A stretch of 64,000 nucleotides of DNA from Chloranthus sessilifolius (GCA_021018995.1 CM037588.1:80387765-80451764); one strand, 5' to 3'. Positions 21,349-34,139 are shown, numbered from the stretch's first letter. Translations and numbers: made by a program. The notes: a model not told the origin generated them from the sequence alone.

Positions 21349-23313
21349 GTAGAGCACCCTGCTGTGACAAAGCCAACGTGAAGAAGGGTCCCTGGTCTCC
21401 TGATGAAGATGCAAAGCTCAAAGACTACATAGAGCAGCATGGAACTGGTGGCAACTGGATTGCTCTCCCTCACAAAATAGGTATTATTTATTTATTTTGA
21501 CAACTTGGTAATAGGCCTCTTAGACATAATCACAAAAGTCTCCAATTTTTTGGATAAAAACTGCTTAACAATTAATCTCTGAATTAAGGTTGTGCCGAAA
21601 TTTTGCAAATTGTATCAATTTAACTGAGATGAGATCATGAGTATACATTTATGGGATAATTATATGGTTATTATTGTTTTTTCTTAGTAATCTCTGTGTG
21701 TAATTGGAGAGAAGAGAGTGACCAATTTGAGTTTTTGTTGATTAATTTAATAATCCAGGGCTTAAAAGGTGTGGGAAGAGTTGCAGACTGAGATGGCTGA
21801 ATTATTTGAGACCTAACATCAAGCATGGTGGATTTTCTGAAGAAGAAGACCAAATCATTTCTAGTCTCTACATTAGTATTGGGAGCAGGTGGATCTTCTT
21901 CTTCTTCTCTCATTAGAGAATTAGGATCATATAATGTTTAAATTATGCTCTTAGAGCGCTTTAATTATTTATAGTAATAAAAGCTTAATTCAATCATCTC
22001 CCCACCAAAATTTCTAAGCTTTCTTTCTTCCTACAACCGGTCTCTCTATTTCAGCTGATATTTCCAGACCATTTAAACCTAAGAATCAAAACATCTCTTT
22101 GTAATTGTTTCATCTTTCTGGTTTTGGGAAGTCACAAAATTCTTCGTTATTTTTAACAAAGTACTAAAATTCTCCGAGATTAGCGGTGCACCGAAGTTTT
22201 TTAAATTTTATCAAATTTAACTGAGATGAATCACCCTTCGATAGACACACCTTGCATCGAACACCTTATTTATTTTGTTTATTAAATACTATTTGTAACT
22301 TGTATTTTTATATCGTCTACTATTTTTTATTTTCCTGAAGTTTACCAAATTTATCAAGTTTTTATTCAATTTTCCTGAATTTTTCCAAATTTTCCTGAAT
22401 CGACCCGTTGCCGAATTATTGCCCCATCCCAAATTTTTGACTGGCGTTTTGGTTTCTAATTATGCCTGAATTCGCATATATCAGGTGGTCAATTATTGCG
22501 GCTCAATTGCCAGGAAGAACAGATAATGACATAAAAAACTACTGGAACACCAGATTGAAGAAGAAGCTACTTGGAAGGCCTAGAACTTCAGGAGCTCGCC
22601 GTCTCTCCGGCTTAAGCCGTGACCCTGAAGGGATAGATGATAGCACCTCCTCTCATGCCTTAAGCACCTCGGCCCTTGAAAGATTGCAACTTCATATGCA
22701 GCTTCAGAGCCTCCACTGCCCTCTCTCTTTCCATGCTAACCCAGATCTGTGGCCCAAGTACCATCCTCTCGGCGAAAGGATTCTTGGTGGAAGCCTATAC
22801 AACAATATCAATGATATTCCTATTGGACGATGCACTGATAATCTAAGCAGGCCCTCTCAAAAGGAAAAATCTAATGATTTCACCCCGATTTCAATTGAGC
22901 ACGATCGAGCTAATTCTACCTCTAGCAATCGAGACATAGAAGAAGGAAATATGGGAAACGGGTTATCATCGTTGCCAAGCTCCATTGCTTTAAATGGTGG
23001 ATTTGATTCTGTAAATTCAGCTATGGCGTCAAAAGAAAACAACATAGAGGAATCAACTGCAAGCTTTCATATGGGCGATGCCCTAGAAACTGAACTTGAT
23101 AGCTTATTTTACGTGAAAACCAGCCGTCTCATAGAACAGGAAAATCAACTATCTGAATTTGACTGTTTCAAAGAATTAGCTGGCCTAAAGGAAAGCATAA
23201 TTTGGTGGGATAATGATTTTGATACAATATCATCGACCAATTCGTGGAACTCGGCTTCGACTCTTCACCAAGAGGGAATGTTTCAAGATTATCTGTTGGG
23301 GTATGATCTATAA
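21345..23313 (+). CDS. R2R3-MYB transcription factor, subgroup 14 (RAX/MYB36 type), three exons
   Basis: Exons are 21345-21480, 21759-21888 and 22485-23313. Introns of 278 and 596 bp have GT/AG ends, and the second exon is 130 bp, the classic R2R3-MYB size. The product is 364 residues. R2 and R3 repeats fill residues 14-115: [55 protein letters not shown] and [20 protein letters not shown]. The spaced Trp (Phe first in R3) expected of DNA-binding MYB repeats are present. The N-terminus [15 protein letters not shown] and the [12 protein letters not shown] block mark subgroup 14. C-terminal motifs [17 protein letters not shown] and [13 protein letters not shown] suggest, from memory, the MYB36/MYB68/MYB87 side. 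No bHLH-binding signature is seen in R3. The family acts in the nucleus, in axillary meristem initiation (RAX) or endodermal Casparian-strip differentiation (MYB36). The reading frame is intact, the only such gene in the window. Confidence 0.95.
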
Positions 23314-24070
23314 TAACTACTGATATTAGTGAGGTGAAGTTGTTCGTTGGGACTATAGCGAGAGAAAGATAAAAAGAGTCTTGAATTAGCGTTATAATTT
23401 CTGTTAATAATAATGTAATTTTCCTCATTAAGTCTTACTTAAGATCTGTATTTTTTATATTTTATTCTTCCGTTCACAGCTTAATATATGGGTAAATGCT
23501 ATAAAAGCATGGAACCATGGACCACTTATCTGGGGTTGAACCCTAGAGAAGTATCCCTACATCTACCTGGCAGGGTGGATGTAGGGGTGATCAATCCATA
23601 TTATAACAAAGTGCTTTTTAGAAAACAAAACAAAGGATTGTTCAAAAAGTTTCATCTTATTATATTACTTCACAAAGTTTTAGAAAAGAGGGATTGTTAC
23701 GATTTTTTGTGTTTCGATCGAAGTCTTACAAACATTTATCGTTGAAATTTAAGAATCACCCTTCTTCCCATACACTATTCATTTGTGTTGTATGTCATTT
23801 AGAAGGACATTTACCTATTTTCAACTATAAATGTTTCTCACATGTTAACCGAATGACTCTTTGAGGAGATTTTTCGTAATTTCAAATCACACTTTCCCTG
23901 GCGCATTGCTAGATTGACTTTTTGGGGACTTTGGATAGTGAGTCAATTGCTTTTTTCTATAACTTAATGAAATAGTACAATATGCTAAAATTTGTTCACA
24001 TAGTACTTTTTCTCTAATTTTCTTTATATATATATATATATATATAAGTCAATGGCTGTCATGTGGCACC
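23314..24070. other. MYB 3' region and intergenic DNA with a short hairpin and TA repeat
   Basis: AATAATAATG-type polyadenylation-like signals occur near 23400-23415. An inverted repeat CCCTACATCTACC / GGGTGGATGTAGGGG (23555-23587) could form a 12-13-bp hairpin with a short loop. A (TA)n run lies near 24027-24046. A frame at 23488-23745 has no recognisable similarity and is not called. Confidence 0.5.
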
Positions 24071-24211
24071 CTCTACAAAAATAAGGTGTTTCAGCGGCAC
24101 TTGCTGTTAAGGCAGTTTTTTGTGGCGGCAGTTTTTGGTAGTGATAGGACTAATAGCAACGGTTTTTTTGTTAAAAAAACTGCCTCTAATAATCTTATTT
24201 TTTGTAGTGCC
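24071..24211. mobile_element. CACTA-type MITE, copy 1
   Basis: The 141-bp unit starts CTCTACAAAAATAAGG (mutated from CACTACAAAAA) and ends CTTATTTTTTGTAGTG, an inverted-repeat pair typical of CACTA-derived MITEs. The interior repeats GGCAGTTTTTxGTxGCGACAG-like words. A 3-bp target duplication is not clear. Confidence 0.7.
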
Positions 24212-24380
24212 AAATGGCACCCTTTGCGAAGGTTCAACCCTGAGAAACGGTCTTGGAGGCCTTTTCTCGTTTTCTAAATAGAGATTTAAAATACACTACT
24301 TGAGAAAAAAGAAACCCTTTTGCAGTTGCACCTATATATTGTGAATAAACAAATGTATCCATCTATTGCACTGATCTTAT

Positions 24381-24498
24381 AACTACAAAAAATATGACTA
24401 TTAGTCCTGTCGCTACAAAAAACTGCCGCTATTAGTCTTGTCGCTACCAAAAATTGCCTTAATAGCAAATGCCGCTAAAACACCTTATTTTTGTAGTG
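24381..24498. mobile_element. CACTA-type MITE, copy 2, inverted relative to copy 1
   Basis: The unit runs from ACTACAAAAAATATG to CACCTTATTTTTGTAGTG. Its right half is the reverse complement of the left half of copy 1 (AAGGTGTTTxAGCGGCAxTTGCT). The pair therefore forms a long imperfect inverted repeat spanning 24071-24498, about 170 bp apart. Confidence 0.7.
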
Positions 24499-26391
24499 CA
24501 TATTGATTTTTATGGGTTTTGCACTCTTTCCCATCTTGGGGATTTGTGTTGTATGTGGTTGAACGTTTATGAGGTGAGAATCAGATTGACTTCCTTTCAT
24601 CACATGCCAGCTTTCTTTTCTTCTTTAGTCAATACTATATTCTTTTCTATTCAAGTATGGATACAAGGGTCCTGCCCTTCTTGATTGAACTAAAAAAATA
24701 AGGTGAGCATAGAAGGTTAGCTAGATACCAAATCTGAATAAAATAGTTGTTACTTTTGACATTTCTAGTAAGTGATTCATGTGATCTAAATTGCTCTATA
24801 TAGATGTATAGTGCGTAGGGCCAGTATTCGGTGCATGGGCTTGTGCACGGCAAGGCCAGGGTACACGGGGCAGTTTAGAAAAACTTTTCGGGGGTGGGGG
24901 GGAGTTGCAGAGATTTATAGACCTCTATATCTGTGGAGGTCATCTTCTGACTGGTACACTGGCCAATGCACCTAATACCAATAGATAGAACAGAAGCTAA
25001 AGATTTAAGATCTTATTCGAGTGTACGAGTTTGCTTCGAAATATAAAGAGCAAGGTAAATGGGCCATGGCGGTTTTGGATCATACGATAAATATAGAGTT
25101 TGCATCCTCAATGGAGTTGTTAGTTGCATTAGTATCTTTAGCGCTTGCATGTGGTCTGGTTAGAATTGAAGATGGTAAGCTATGAAGATGTTGCCTGGTG
25201 GTGGTTACCAGCCTGCTGCAATGAGATTCCAATAGTTATCTAGTATAGGATTTGAAGTAAATGGATGTTGGAAGCATTCTTCTTTCTAAACAGATCTCTG
25301 CTTAAGGAGAAATTTTGAGACAGGGGTAGTAAATGCTCTAAACCATAAAAAATTATGTCGAACGTTCTTCTTCTTCTTGTAAATTTTTGCTTTCTTCACT
25401 AAGATCTTCATCAAGAGTAGTTCGGTCTCGGCTGAATGGATTCTGCGATCGTGAAACTAGCAAAGTCTTTGGGGAATGGGATTGTAAAGTTGAATTAGCA
25501 GCCAAATCTTTTATCTCGATGTTTTCATCGATCATCATTCAGATATATAACCCTAAGAGTGAAAACTATTGGAAGGTCAAATGAAGACCATGCCGCTAAT
25601 TGTAGCATTTTTTGTGGGGTTTTGAGGTCCCCACATCACTAGTTGTCGAATGATTTTGTAGCCATGTCACTGGTGGAGACATTTTTTAAATGTTCTTAGA
25701 TTTCTGCCGCTTTTCTCGCATTTGATGTGGTCTTTTTCAAGTAAACCTTTGAAGGCCATAACTTTTGATAGAAATGGTTGCATTATTAATGTGGCCTATC
25801 ATTTCAAAATAGCTCGAAATGTTACATCCATTTACGACGTTTAAAGCTTATTTTGATATCCAAATAAACTATTATGATGAAATTCTTTTAGGAATTGTGC
25901 ATTTGTAAAAATTTAAACATTGTTAAAGAGCTAATTGAAAAAGTTCACCATTTAAATACTTTATATTGTCATATACCAATGTTCAATCGTATATATCAAG
26001 CAAGGGTGTCTACAATACGCCCATCTTTCAGGTTCATCTCGGGTCGAGATGGATGCCAAAGACAAGAGACATCCCTCTTTGCTCTTCAGAAAAACATATT
26101 AATACCTCTTTTTAATATAAAATAATCTATGCAATGCTCGGTCTAAGCCTGCCATCAGTAAATCGATCAAAATCATCAAAATAATGATTCAAGATTTTAT
26201 GCAACATTTACCTATTCAACAATTCTACCCTCTTCTCTACTCACTCCTTGCCAGAGCAGATTTTATTTGCTATGATAAGGAGTTAGTAGAGAGCAGGGAG
26301 GTTGCCGCTAGAACAGGTAAATCCTCCTTTGAAGGGAGTAAGAAAAGAGAATGAGAACCAACTAAAGCAAGTGAACTCTGCTGTGGTAGGG
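24499..26391. other. Intergenic DNA, no gene identified
   Basis: Frames of 60-76 codons exist (for example 25387-25584 and 25895-26125) but none has recognisable domains or neighbouring splice logic. A G-rich tract GGGGGTGGGGGGG lies near 24890. I see nothing else to call. Confidence 0.5.
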
Positions 26392-27997
26392 TGTTTGTGC
26401 TATTTATGTTATTCTAATTAAGTATTAACCTATTGCAATTGTACAATAGAAATTGTAATGCTAGTATAAGATCGTTCCCACGAGGAAGTGATTTATCTTT
26501 GTATTTCTATTTTATGAAAACTTATATTTATCTTTATGGTCCTAAAACTACTTGAGAAATATGAATAAAAGAATGATTTTTTAAACTAATTGCAGAAAAT
26601 AAATCCTTATCTTTAAACTTCTGGATCTTGGTCGTCAATCAGTCTCCTTTAGTTATCAGATATTTATGAAATTAAAACACCGTTACATCATATATTAAGT
26701 CTCATAGCATTGGTCGTCAATCAGAATTAGAATCCTATCAATACAGATTTAATCTAATCAATAATCTCCTAAAACTTGGGCGCCAATCAAATTCGAGAAA
26801 ATTGAAGAGGAAAAAGTAAAACCGTTATACTAATCTGCAAATCTCAATCTGAGTCGTCAATTCAAATAAAAACTTTGAGATGTTCACAAAGTAGTAAATT
26901 GCAATAAAAGTAAATCTAAACTAGAAAGCAGAGTAAAAATATATCTTTCACCCCTCAGCCGTAGGAGTCAATTGCTTCTGAGAAACTACGAATATCTACA
27001 CTAATCTTCTAGCTCTTAATCCCGGTCGTTAACAGTGATAGAGGAACCTTGGATATCTAAACTACTCTAAACTATTTTTTATGGGAAAAAAATCCAACCT
27101 TAGTTTTCAATCGATTTTGAGAATTCCTTTGATGAAATTATTCCTATGTCGAGCTCTCTTATTTATAGATCATAAGGAGTTGATTTATAGTATTCTAATC
27201 CTAATAAAAGAAATTACTAAAAACCAAAGATTCCTAATATAACTCTAATTCCCAATTTTATCTTCCTTGCTTTCAGTGGTTGATGTGCTTTTGAACTTTC
27301 TCCTTAATTTCAGTAATAGAGATCTTTAGGAGTCTTTCTTCATCAATCTTCTCAGATCTGTAATTTGCCAAACTTCTAATTCAAGAGCTCTTCTATTTTG
27401 GTGCATGGTGGTGTAAAGTTTGCACTACAAAAAAAATGATTATTAACGGCAGTTTTTTAGAGCAAAAAATTGCCACTATTAATAAAAAACTATTAAAGGC
27501 TATTAGCGGCAAGGGTATTAGCGGGAGTTTTTTGTTAATAGCGACAGTTTTTGACTGCTGCTAATACTCTTGTTTTTTGTAGTGTCACATGATCAACATT
27601 AATGAGAAGCTTACTTCAGTAAAATAGTAAATTACGAATTCTCTTCTTTACAACTTTCTCTCTCGACAATTCTATATTACGATCGATCGCTTTCTTTTGT
27701 ATCGCCTTTTGCTTTAAATGTCTCCTGAATAATCGTAAATTATGATTTCTCATTTCTTTTTTTAGCTCCGTTCAATTGTAAAGTACGATTTCTTAGTCTC
27801 TCAGCAACGTCGAATCATCTTCTTCGTTCAATCATTTTTCTTATTGCTTTATGAGTTCATTTTTATAAAAATTAATACTTTGGTTCTCTTTTATTGATTT
27901 TCTTTAATATCTGCACATCATTAGCTTGTTAGTAGTAAACTGGGGTCTAGCATCACTAAGTTAAGAGTGATAAAATGATATATTTTGTGACTGATCA
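26392..27997 (-). repeat. 3' LTR of a second Athila-like element, with a nested MITE
   Basis: The LTR starts TGTTTGTGC and ends GTGACTGATCA and belongs to the same family as 601-2043. Without the nested 162-bp MITE it is 1444 bp, matching the other copies. Directly to its right the minus strand reads AGTTGGGGGTA (about 28008-27998), a polypurine tract. This is therefore the 3' LTR of a minus-strand element whose internal part lies to the right. The conserved TATA-like sequence (CTTATTTATAGATC on the plus strand) is near 27165. Confidence 0.85.
27423..27584. mobile_element. CACTA-type MITE nested in the LTR
   Basis: The 162-bp unit runs from CACTACAAAAAAAATG to TTGTTTTTTGTAGTG. Other LTR copies (near 1625 and 47470) lack it, which proves insertion. 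The interior words (GCGGCAAGGG, TAGCGACAGTTTTTG) match the MITEs at 24071-24498. Confidence 0.85.
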
Positions 27998-30301
27998 TAC
28001 CCCCAACTTACTTTTTACTGGTCCCTAGCAAATAAGGAAAGGAATACTAATATAAAATTTAAATGCCACTTTCGTAGGGAGCATGATTGTATTTAGCAGA
28101 TGCAACAAGCCTTTAAACCCCTAGGTGATCCCTAGTGGGGGAGTTGTAGTCTCCTGAACGTTTTTAGTGAAGTTACCTACACTAAAACGAAAATTAAAAA
28201 TCTACACTAATTTTGTACACAAGCTAAATTAATCACCATATGGTTATTATAATTTTCAAAAATTATAAATCTTTTATCCTTACTTTCTATTATAGCATTT
28301 ATCCTTGATCAGAACTTGGGAATTTCAATTTAGTATAGCGTGAAGTGTGTGCATATCAGTGAAAAGTTTATTCATCATAATTTTTTCTAAACTATAGATT
28401 TAGAAGACATTTTCATCCAAACTCTCACTATTGACATACTCTCAAAAAGATGAAATTTTTAGGTTCTTTCAATATGATATATATGATAAATTTGAAGGAC
28501 AATCGACTAAAATGATAAATCTCATGGAATGAATAATCAATTCTGTTCTTATGATTTATTGTTTTCTCATCGTATCTACTGCATATATATCTACTAGACT
28601 CATGCTTTTGTAAATCATAAATTAGAAAGGTCTTTGCTTCGATTTGTAATGGGACTTTGGGTTAAGAGATTTCAAAGAAAGGTAGATAGGTTCAAAGTTT
28701 TCTAAGAATTTAGTTCTTCCTTCTCTATCGTCTTCTCATCTTTTCTATTTCAGTAAGAATCCAAAAAGTTGGATGACTTCTTCCCATTTTCTTTTCTGTA
28801 AATTTCATTTCTTCTTTTGATTTTTTTCTTCATCTATCCTTTTGATTTTCAACTTTGGAAGCTCTTTGCTCCTCTTATCTTTTCTCAGAATTATAAGTAC
28901 TATTTTTTTACTCTTGTCCCATATTTCTTCTTTTTATTTCTTTTCAGTCGTACCCTTTTTCGGCATATCCCTTATATATTTTCTTATACTCCTTTCACTC
29001 CCTATTCTTCCTTTCTTTTATATTCTAAACTCTTAGAAAATTATAAGGGTCAAAGGTTGAAAGCTTTGGGCAGTATGTATTGTTAAGGGTTTATAAAATC
29101 TTGGTACAATAAAATTCGCTTCTAATATGGGTTCAAAGGATAATTTTTTTGAGATTTTAGCTTTTGGGCTTTGTTTTAAACAAAAGATGACTTTTAATCA
29201 TCTTTACGATTTACTAGCATGGATGGCATATTGTTTTGATATATTTAATAGATAATTCTAAAGAAATAAATCTCATATTCACAGAACATTTGATTCAAAG
29301 TCAGTAATATGAGATTTCATAAAATACAGTCAAGAAGTTCAAGGAAAAATTAAGTTTGAATCGATAGCAATCACTCTCTCAGAATAAAAAGAGAATTGTA
29401 GCTCAAAAGCTCACTGCTTTTATAATTTTGAAACTATAATCTAAAAATTGTAGTTCAGATTAATTATATAGTTTCAAACATTCATTCTGATTTAGTGTTC
29501 AAAAGATCTAAGCATGAATTGTAACTAATCTATTTTTTTGATTGTTGAACTTCTACTACGATGGATCGTAAGTTTTATGGATTGATAATTTTTTCTATCA
29601 TAATTCACATATAATGGTTAACTGATCCTAATATTTACAAAACTATTTTAAAATAAAAGAATTAAATTTATTTTATTTTATATATATATGCAAAAAGTAA
29701 AGTAAAGTAAACTAACTAATATAATATATACAGAAGTTGTGTATCCCCTACAAACTAAAATAGGACAATGTCCTCTTTGTGTAAAAACAGGGGATACTGC
29801 CAAAAATTTATTACCTTGATGGTGTCGTGAATGTACCGGGCATATGATCTGCAAAGTTATTCAAAAAAATCTCCCCCAAACTTGGGAGAAATTACTTCCA
29901 ACATGTACAAATAGAAAGTGCACCATAAAGCAAATGAGTGAAAACAAATAACTTGTATATATTAAAGGAAATATTTACAGAAACATAGAAATGAAAATAA
30001 ATACATGAAAGTTGGAAACCTAGGAAAAACCTAGACACATCCTAACTATGTTGCTGACAGCAACACCCGAGGCAAAAGGTTTTTCGATAAAGATCGGTCC
30101 TCGCCTTCTAACCACCTTCAATCAGAGTCTCTCATCCCTTCCTACCACAATTTGGTAGGATCGCCCCTCCAAGAGCTGTTGGAACACTTCTCACTGCCCT
30201 TCAAAATTTTCTCAAATAGAGCACATCTCCAGATCACCCTTCACCTATACTACTCCCCTACGAAGATTCTACATAGAGATTCTAACACAGGCAAGGGGAG
30301 A
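27998..30301 (-). mobile_element. Internal 3' region of the second Athila-like element
   Basis: This 2.3 kb follows the LTR's polypurine tract. It is AT-rich, without a significant reading frame, as in long 3' untranslated regions of Athila/Tat elements. It is cut at 30301 by Tekay-2. By the target duplications it continues at 42682-42772 and again at 55354. A weak minus-strand coding signal around 30060-30300 could not be assigned. Confidence 0.55.
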
Positions 30302-33300
30302 TGTGACAACCTGACTTTTCCGTATATAGGAAAGGTCGCGTTGTCGGATCACCTAATATGATCTTGTCATATAAGTGCATCGTGTACAAAGTATTTACAA
30401 TTGTGAAAGCGTAATTTTAACTTTGAGAAAGAAAACATATGGCAGATAACTGATATTCATTTACTGTCTAAAAGCAGGAATATATAAAATAACAAGCTAT
30501 AAACAAAAGCTATGTATAGCTTTCCACCGATAACGGCTACCCGTCATCTAAACAATGGAAAGAAGACCTATACATGAAGTACCGAATATCTCAAATATAC
30601 TACTCCTGTTTATACATGTTTTAAAATAAAACTCTCTCAAATCTATTTAGGAAAGAAGTTCTCAGTAGAACCTTCCTCCTCATCCTCCTTGTCCTCCTCC
30701 TAAAGCTGGTAGGTAGGACCAACTTCGGGCTCAGGGTCACAAGCAATATCTGTAGCTAAGACATGAAGTTGTAGGATGAGCTATCATCGAAGCTCAGCAG
30801 GGAAAATTTATAACTATATGTTAGATTTTAAATTTACGTCTAGATGCGTAGATTTAAATTGAGGCACATTATATCTTATTTAGTTTAGTAACATATATAA
30901 TTTAGTATAAACAAGCACTACGTCATGCAAATCTGTAGAAGAAATAAATCATACAAAATAGTGGTCATGCTGATAGATTCATGTTGAACATATAGGAGGA
31001 ATAATGCTTCATGTTGAACAAATATAAGAAATCATGTTAACAAGGAATCATGCTGAAACAAGACATCAAACTGAAGAAAGAATTAAGCTTTTAAGATCAA
31101 ATGTCTAGCCCCTGAGCTATGTTATCAAGGTCACTTGATGCGAGACAAGTCAAGCTCCTGAGCTAAGTTAACAGGATCACTTGGTATAAGACCATCAAGC
31201 TCCTGAGTTAGCGGGATCACTTGCCAAGCTCCCAAGTTAGCGGGATCACTTGTTTCAAAACTTACACAATCAAGCTCCCGAGTTAGCGGGATCACTTAGC
31301 TCAAGATGAAGCAAGGATGTGTACATGACATCAAGGATAACAAGACATGAACAATACATAAAGCACGTATGCGAGATCATCATCATTAGATATCATTGAA
31401 TCATATAGCAAAACTGAATTGAATAACTGAACTTACATGATCAGACATAACTGAAACTAGCATAATCATTGATAATCAAACTGAACTAGCATCATAAGCA
31501 TGCACAAGCATACATCGAGTTTGAAGCTCTTATCATCAATATACATTACTATAAACTAATTTAACATCATTAGTCATAGTCATACATCGAAATTGGGCTA
31601 TCATCAAAACTAAGCTAGCATGTGCATACATTATTGTATGTTGTATTTGAACTATACTTTTATCACCATTCATAAACCTTACTCTAAACTAATCTAGTAT
31701 CATCATGTATAAGCATTCATCTGCTGGTCTATCATTATCATGTCATCAAAACTGATCTGACATATTCCTAACATAATCACATATGTCGAGCTGATCTTAT
31801 CATAATCATACGTCAACTCACACAGAACTAGCATATCTAAACAAAATCAAGTATCAAATCTGAACTTGTGTCATGATTCATAAACGCAAAACTAACTTGA
31901 TCATACTCATTCAAAACACACATCAAAACTGATTTCTATCATTATCTAACTGACATGAGCACCGACATACAAAGCATTTGTATATACTAAATCTTTGATC
32001 GTCATTAGTCATCACTATACATAAAAAATGACTGGCATATTTATGCATGTTGACACTAGCATGTTCATCTTTAACCATGTCTTGAACTGCAACTCCTAAC
32101 AGAATGTTATATATCAAAATACATGACTAAAAATGGACATGAGCATCAATTTACATAATTATACATGATTACAATAATAACTTGCTATCTAGTCAAGAAT
32201 GAGAAAATAAAATATGTAGTAAGGTAAACTCTCTACCTTCACTCACACGTACGTGTATCTGCTTGTACGTGCTCTCTTGCATTTAAGAATACCTTCACTG
32301 TTAGGAACTTGTCATGTGCGCCAAGTTGCACCTATGGTATAATATGCCTGGCTTTAGTATTTCAATTGAGATACGGGGTCACTTTAGACCCCAAATACAC
32401 GCTATAGAAGGTTACCGATCCATAGAATCAATTCACACATCCATACACAGACCAAAGGTGTCACACGACACCGGCACAAACCAGACATGGGCTTGCCTCA
32501 TCAAGCCATAGGGTTGCCTCGGCAAGCAGCCCAGCTGAACACCTTGTTGAAACTTGTTACTAACTTTTGACCCCTTAAACATTAGATTCATGAATTTGTT
32601 AAATCATGAAAGTTATAGGGCTCGTTTTCCTCTTTCCAACGCATTAAGAATTGTACCAGTCGGAGTTGGGAGTCAAAAGTTATGACTAAAATACTGAATA
32701 TTGGTCAACCCACGACAAGGACATGGTTGCCGAGGCAAGTCACTCTGCCAATACCTTGCCGCGGCACGCTTGTCAAGCTTGGCTTGCTGCGTGCTTTCTT
32801 TCTCCTTTATGACCTTTTTGCCTCATGTGGTCCGCTGGATCTTCTACCCTATATATTTATTATATCTTTCCTTGTATACTTTGCATAGGGAACCTAATTT
32901 TAACTATGAAATCTGCTAAGAAAGTTTCAGTATATTCGATGGAAATTTGAACTCCGAAACCTTCGTCAAAGTGACTTTTTTTGGGCTGTCGATTCGTCAG
33001 GCTCATGGAATCGACACCACAGTCCACTAATTGATTGTAAAATAAGTCAATTGAAGAAAGAGGGGGTTCAGTTTATGACATACCTTATGGTGACCTTGTG
33101 ATCATAATGACACCAGCCAATGTTTTGAGTTTGCCGAGCTTGTGAGCTTATGAGAACTACACTACAAGAACTCCCTGAGAGCAAGGGTTCGGTAGCCAAA
33201 ACTCTCGCGATCGAATCGTAGGGTCACTTGGTAACTCACGAGTTCGAATCCATGGTTTGAATAGGTTGGAAATGGAAGTGGGTTTCAGCTATAAGATAGG

Positions 33301-34127
33301 ATATTTTTCTGATTTTACTTGGCTTTTGTTTTTCACAGAGTTTGTGCGCTATAAAATAAGGTTGAAGCAGGAAGAAGAAGAATGCTCTATCAATTTTTGT
33401 AGCAAGTTTAGCTGCACTTTCCGTGCATGGGAGTCAAAAATGACTCATGCGGTTGTGGAGTAAGGGGGCGATACAAAACCGCTTATAAGCTATTAAGGGC
33501 TGGAATCTCATGTCTTGCCAACCTTGGGTTTTTAAGTGTATACTCATATAAGCCAAAACAGGCTTGTTTTGCATATAATGCTAATATACTAGTTAAGTAT
33601 GTTAACCACCAAGCTTGTCTTTAGTGTACAGCAAGTACACTTTTCTTTTCAATATTAATAGAAGATTTAAGGTTTGCTTTATTTTAATTACTTGCCTGAA
33701 GTTCCGACGCAAGGTGCTTGCCACAAGTTGCCGAGGCAACCACACTTGCTTGCCTCAGGTGCCAAGGCAACTAATTTAACCTGCCTTAGTTGCCGAGGCA
33801 AGGCCATCAGGCCTTGATTGGTATATTTCTCCATGCACTACTAGGATTTTGGTCAAAGGATTGACACCCCTTAGTGCCTAGCAGTCCTATGCATTATTTA
33901 AAACTGTGTTACGCAAATTTTCATCCTTAGGAGGGCTCCGAATATTTTACTTCTTACCAAACCTATGATCACCCGTTGCTTCTAATACTGGGCCACTAAG
34001 GCTCCACTATTTAATAGTCATCATCAAAATTCTAAGTCAGTTCTTTGTGTCATGTTTTTGGCACAAGCCTAACTCTACTTGAGTCCGTACCTGATGTTGT
34101 CAGGATAAAAATGTGGCAGCTGTTACA
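30302..34127 (-). repeat. 3' LTR of Tekay-2
   Basis: The 3826-bp LTR runs from TGTGACAACCTGAC to GGCAGCTGTTACA. It contains a minisatellite-like block at 31107-31300. The word TTGCCGAGGCAA and variants repeat at 32510-32770 and 33725-33810. A tRNA-like box pair lies at 33191-33252. On the minus strand a TATA-like stretch, ATAAATATATAGGG, lies near 32848-32861. Confidence 0.93.
31107..31300. repeat. Degenerate minisatellite in the Tekay-2 LTR
   Basis: The phrase CAAGCTCCYGAGTTAGCGGG followed by ATCACTTG recurs about five times with spacers of varying length. The same block with extra variation is at about 39599-39835 in the other LTR. Confidence 0.8.
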
Positions 34128-34139
34128 TTCTCCCCTACA
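34128..34139 (-). promoter_or_regulatory. Polypurine tract of Tekay-2
   Basis: The minus strand reads TGTAGGGGAGAA directly before the 3' LTR. It is preceded by TTCGAGGGTGAAAATCCCTT, a variant of the GAGGACGAAAATTT motif seen in the other Tekay-like elements. Confidence 0.85.

Noticed and set aside
22462..22484. An ATG at 22462 as the start of the MYB protein
   Set aside because: It lies at the end of intron 2. The acceptor AG at 22483-22484 and the upstream exons with R2 residues show the true start is 21345.
25353..25584. A small gene around 25350-25580 (frames on both strands)
   Set aside because: No recognisable domain and no supporting splice or promoter logic; length is within chance expectation.
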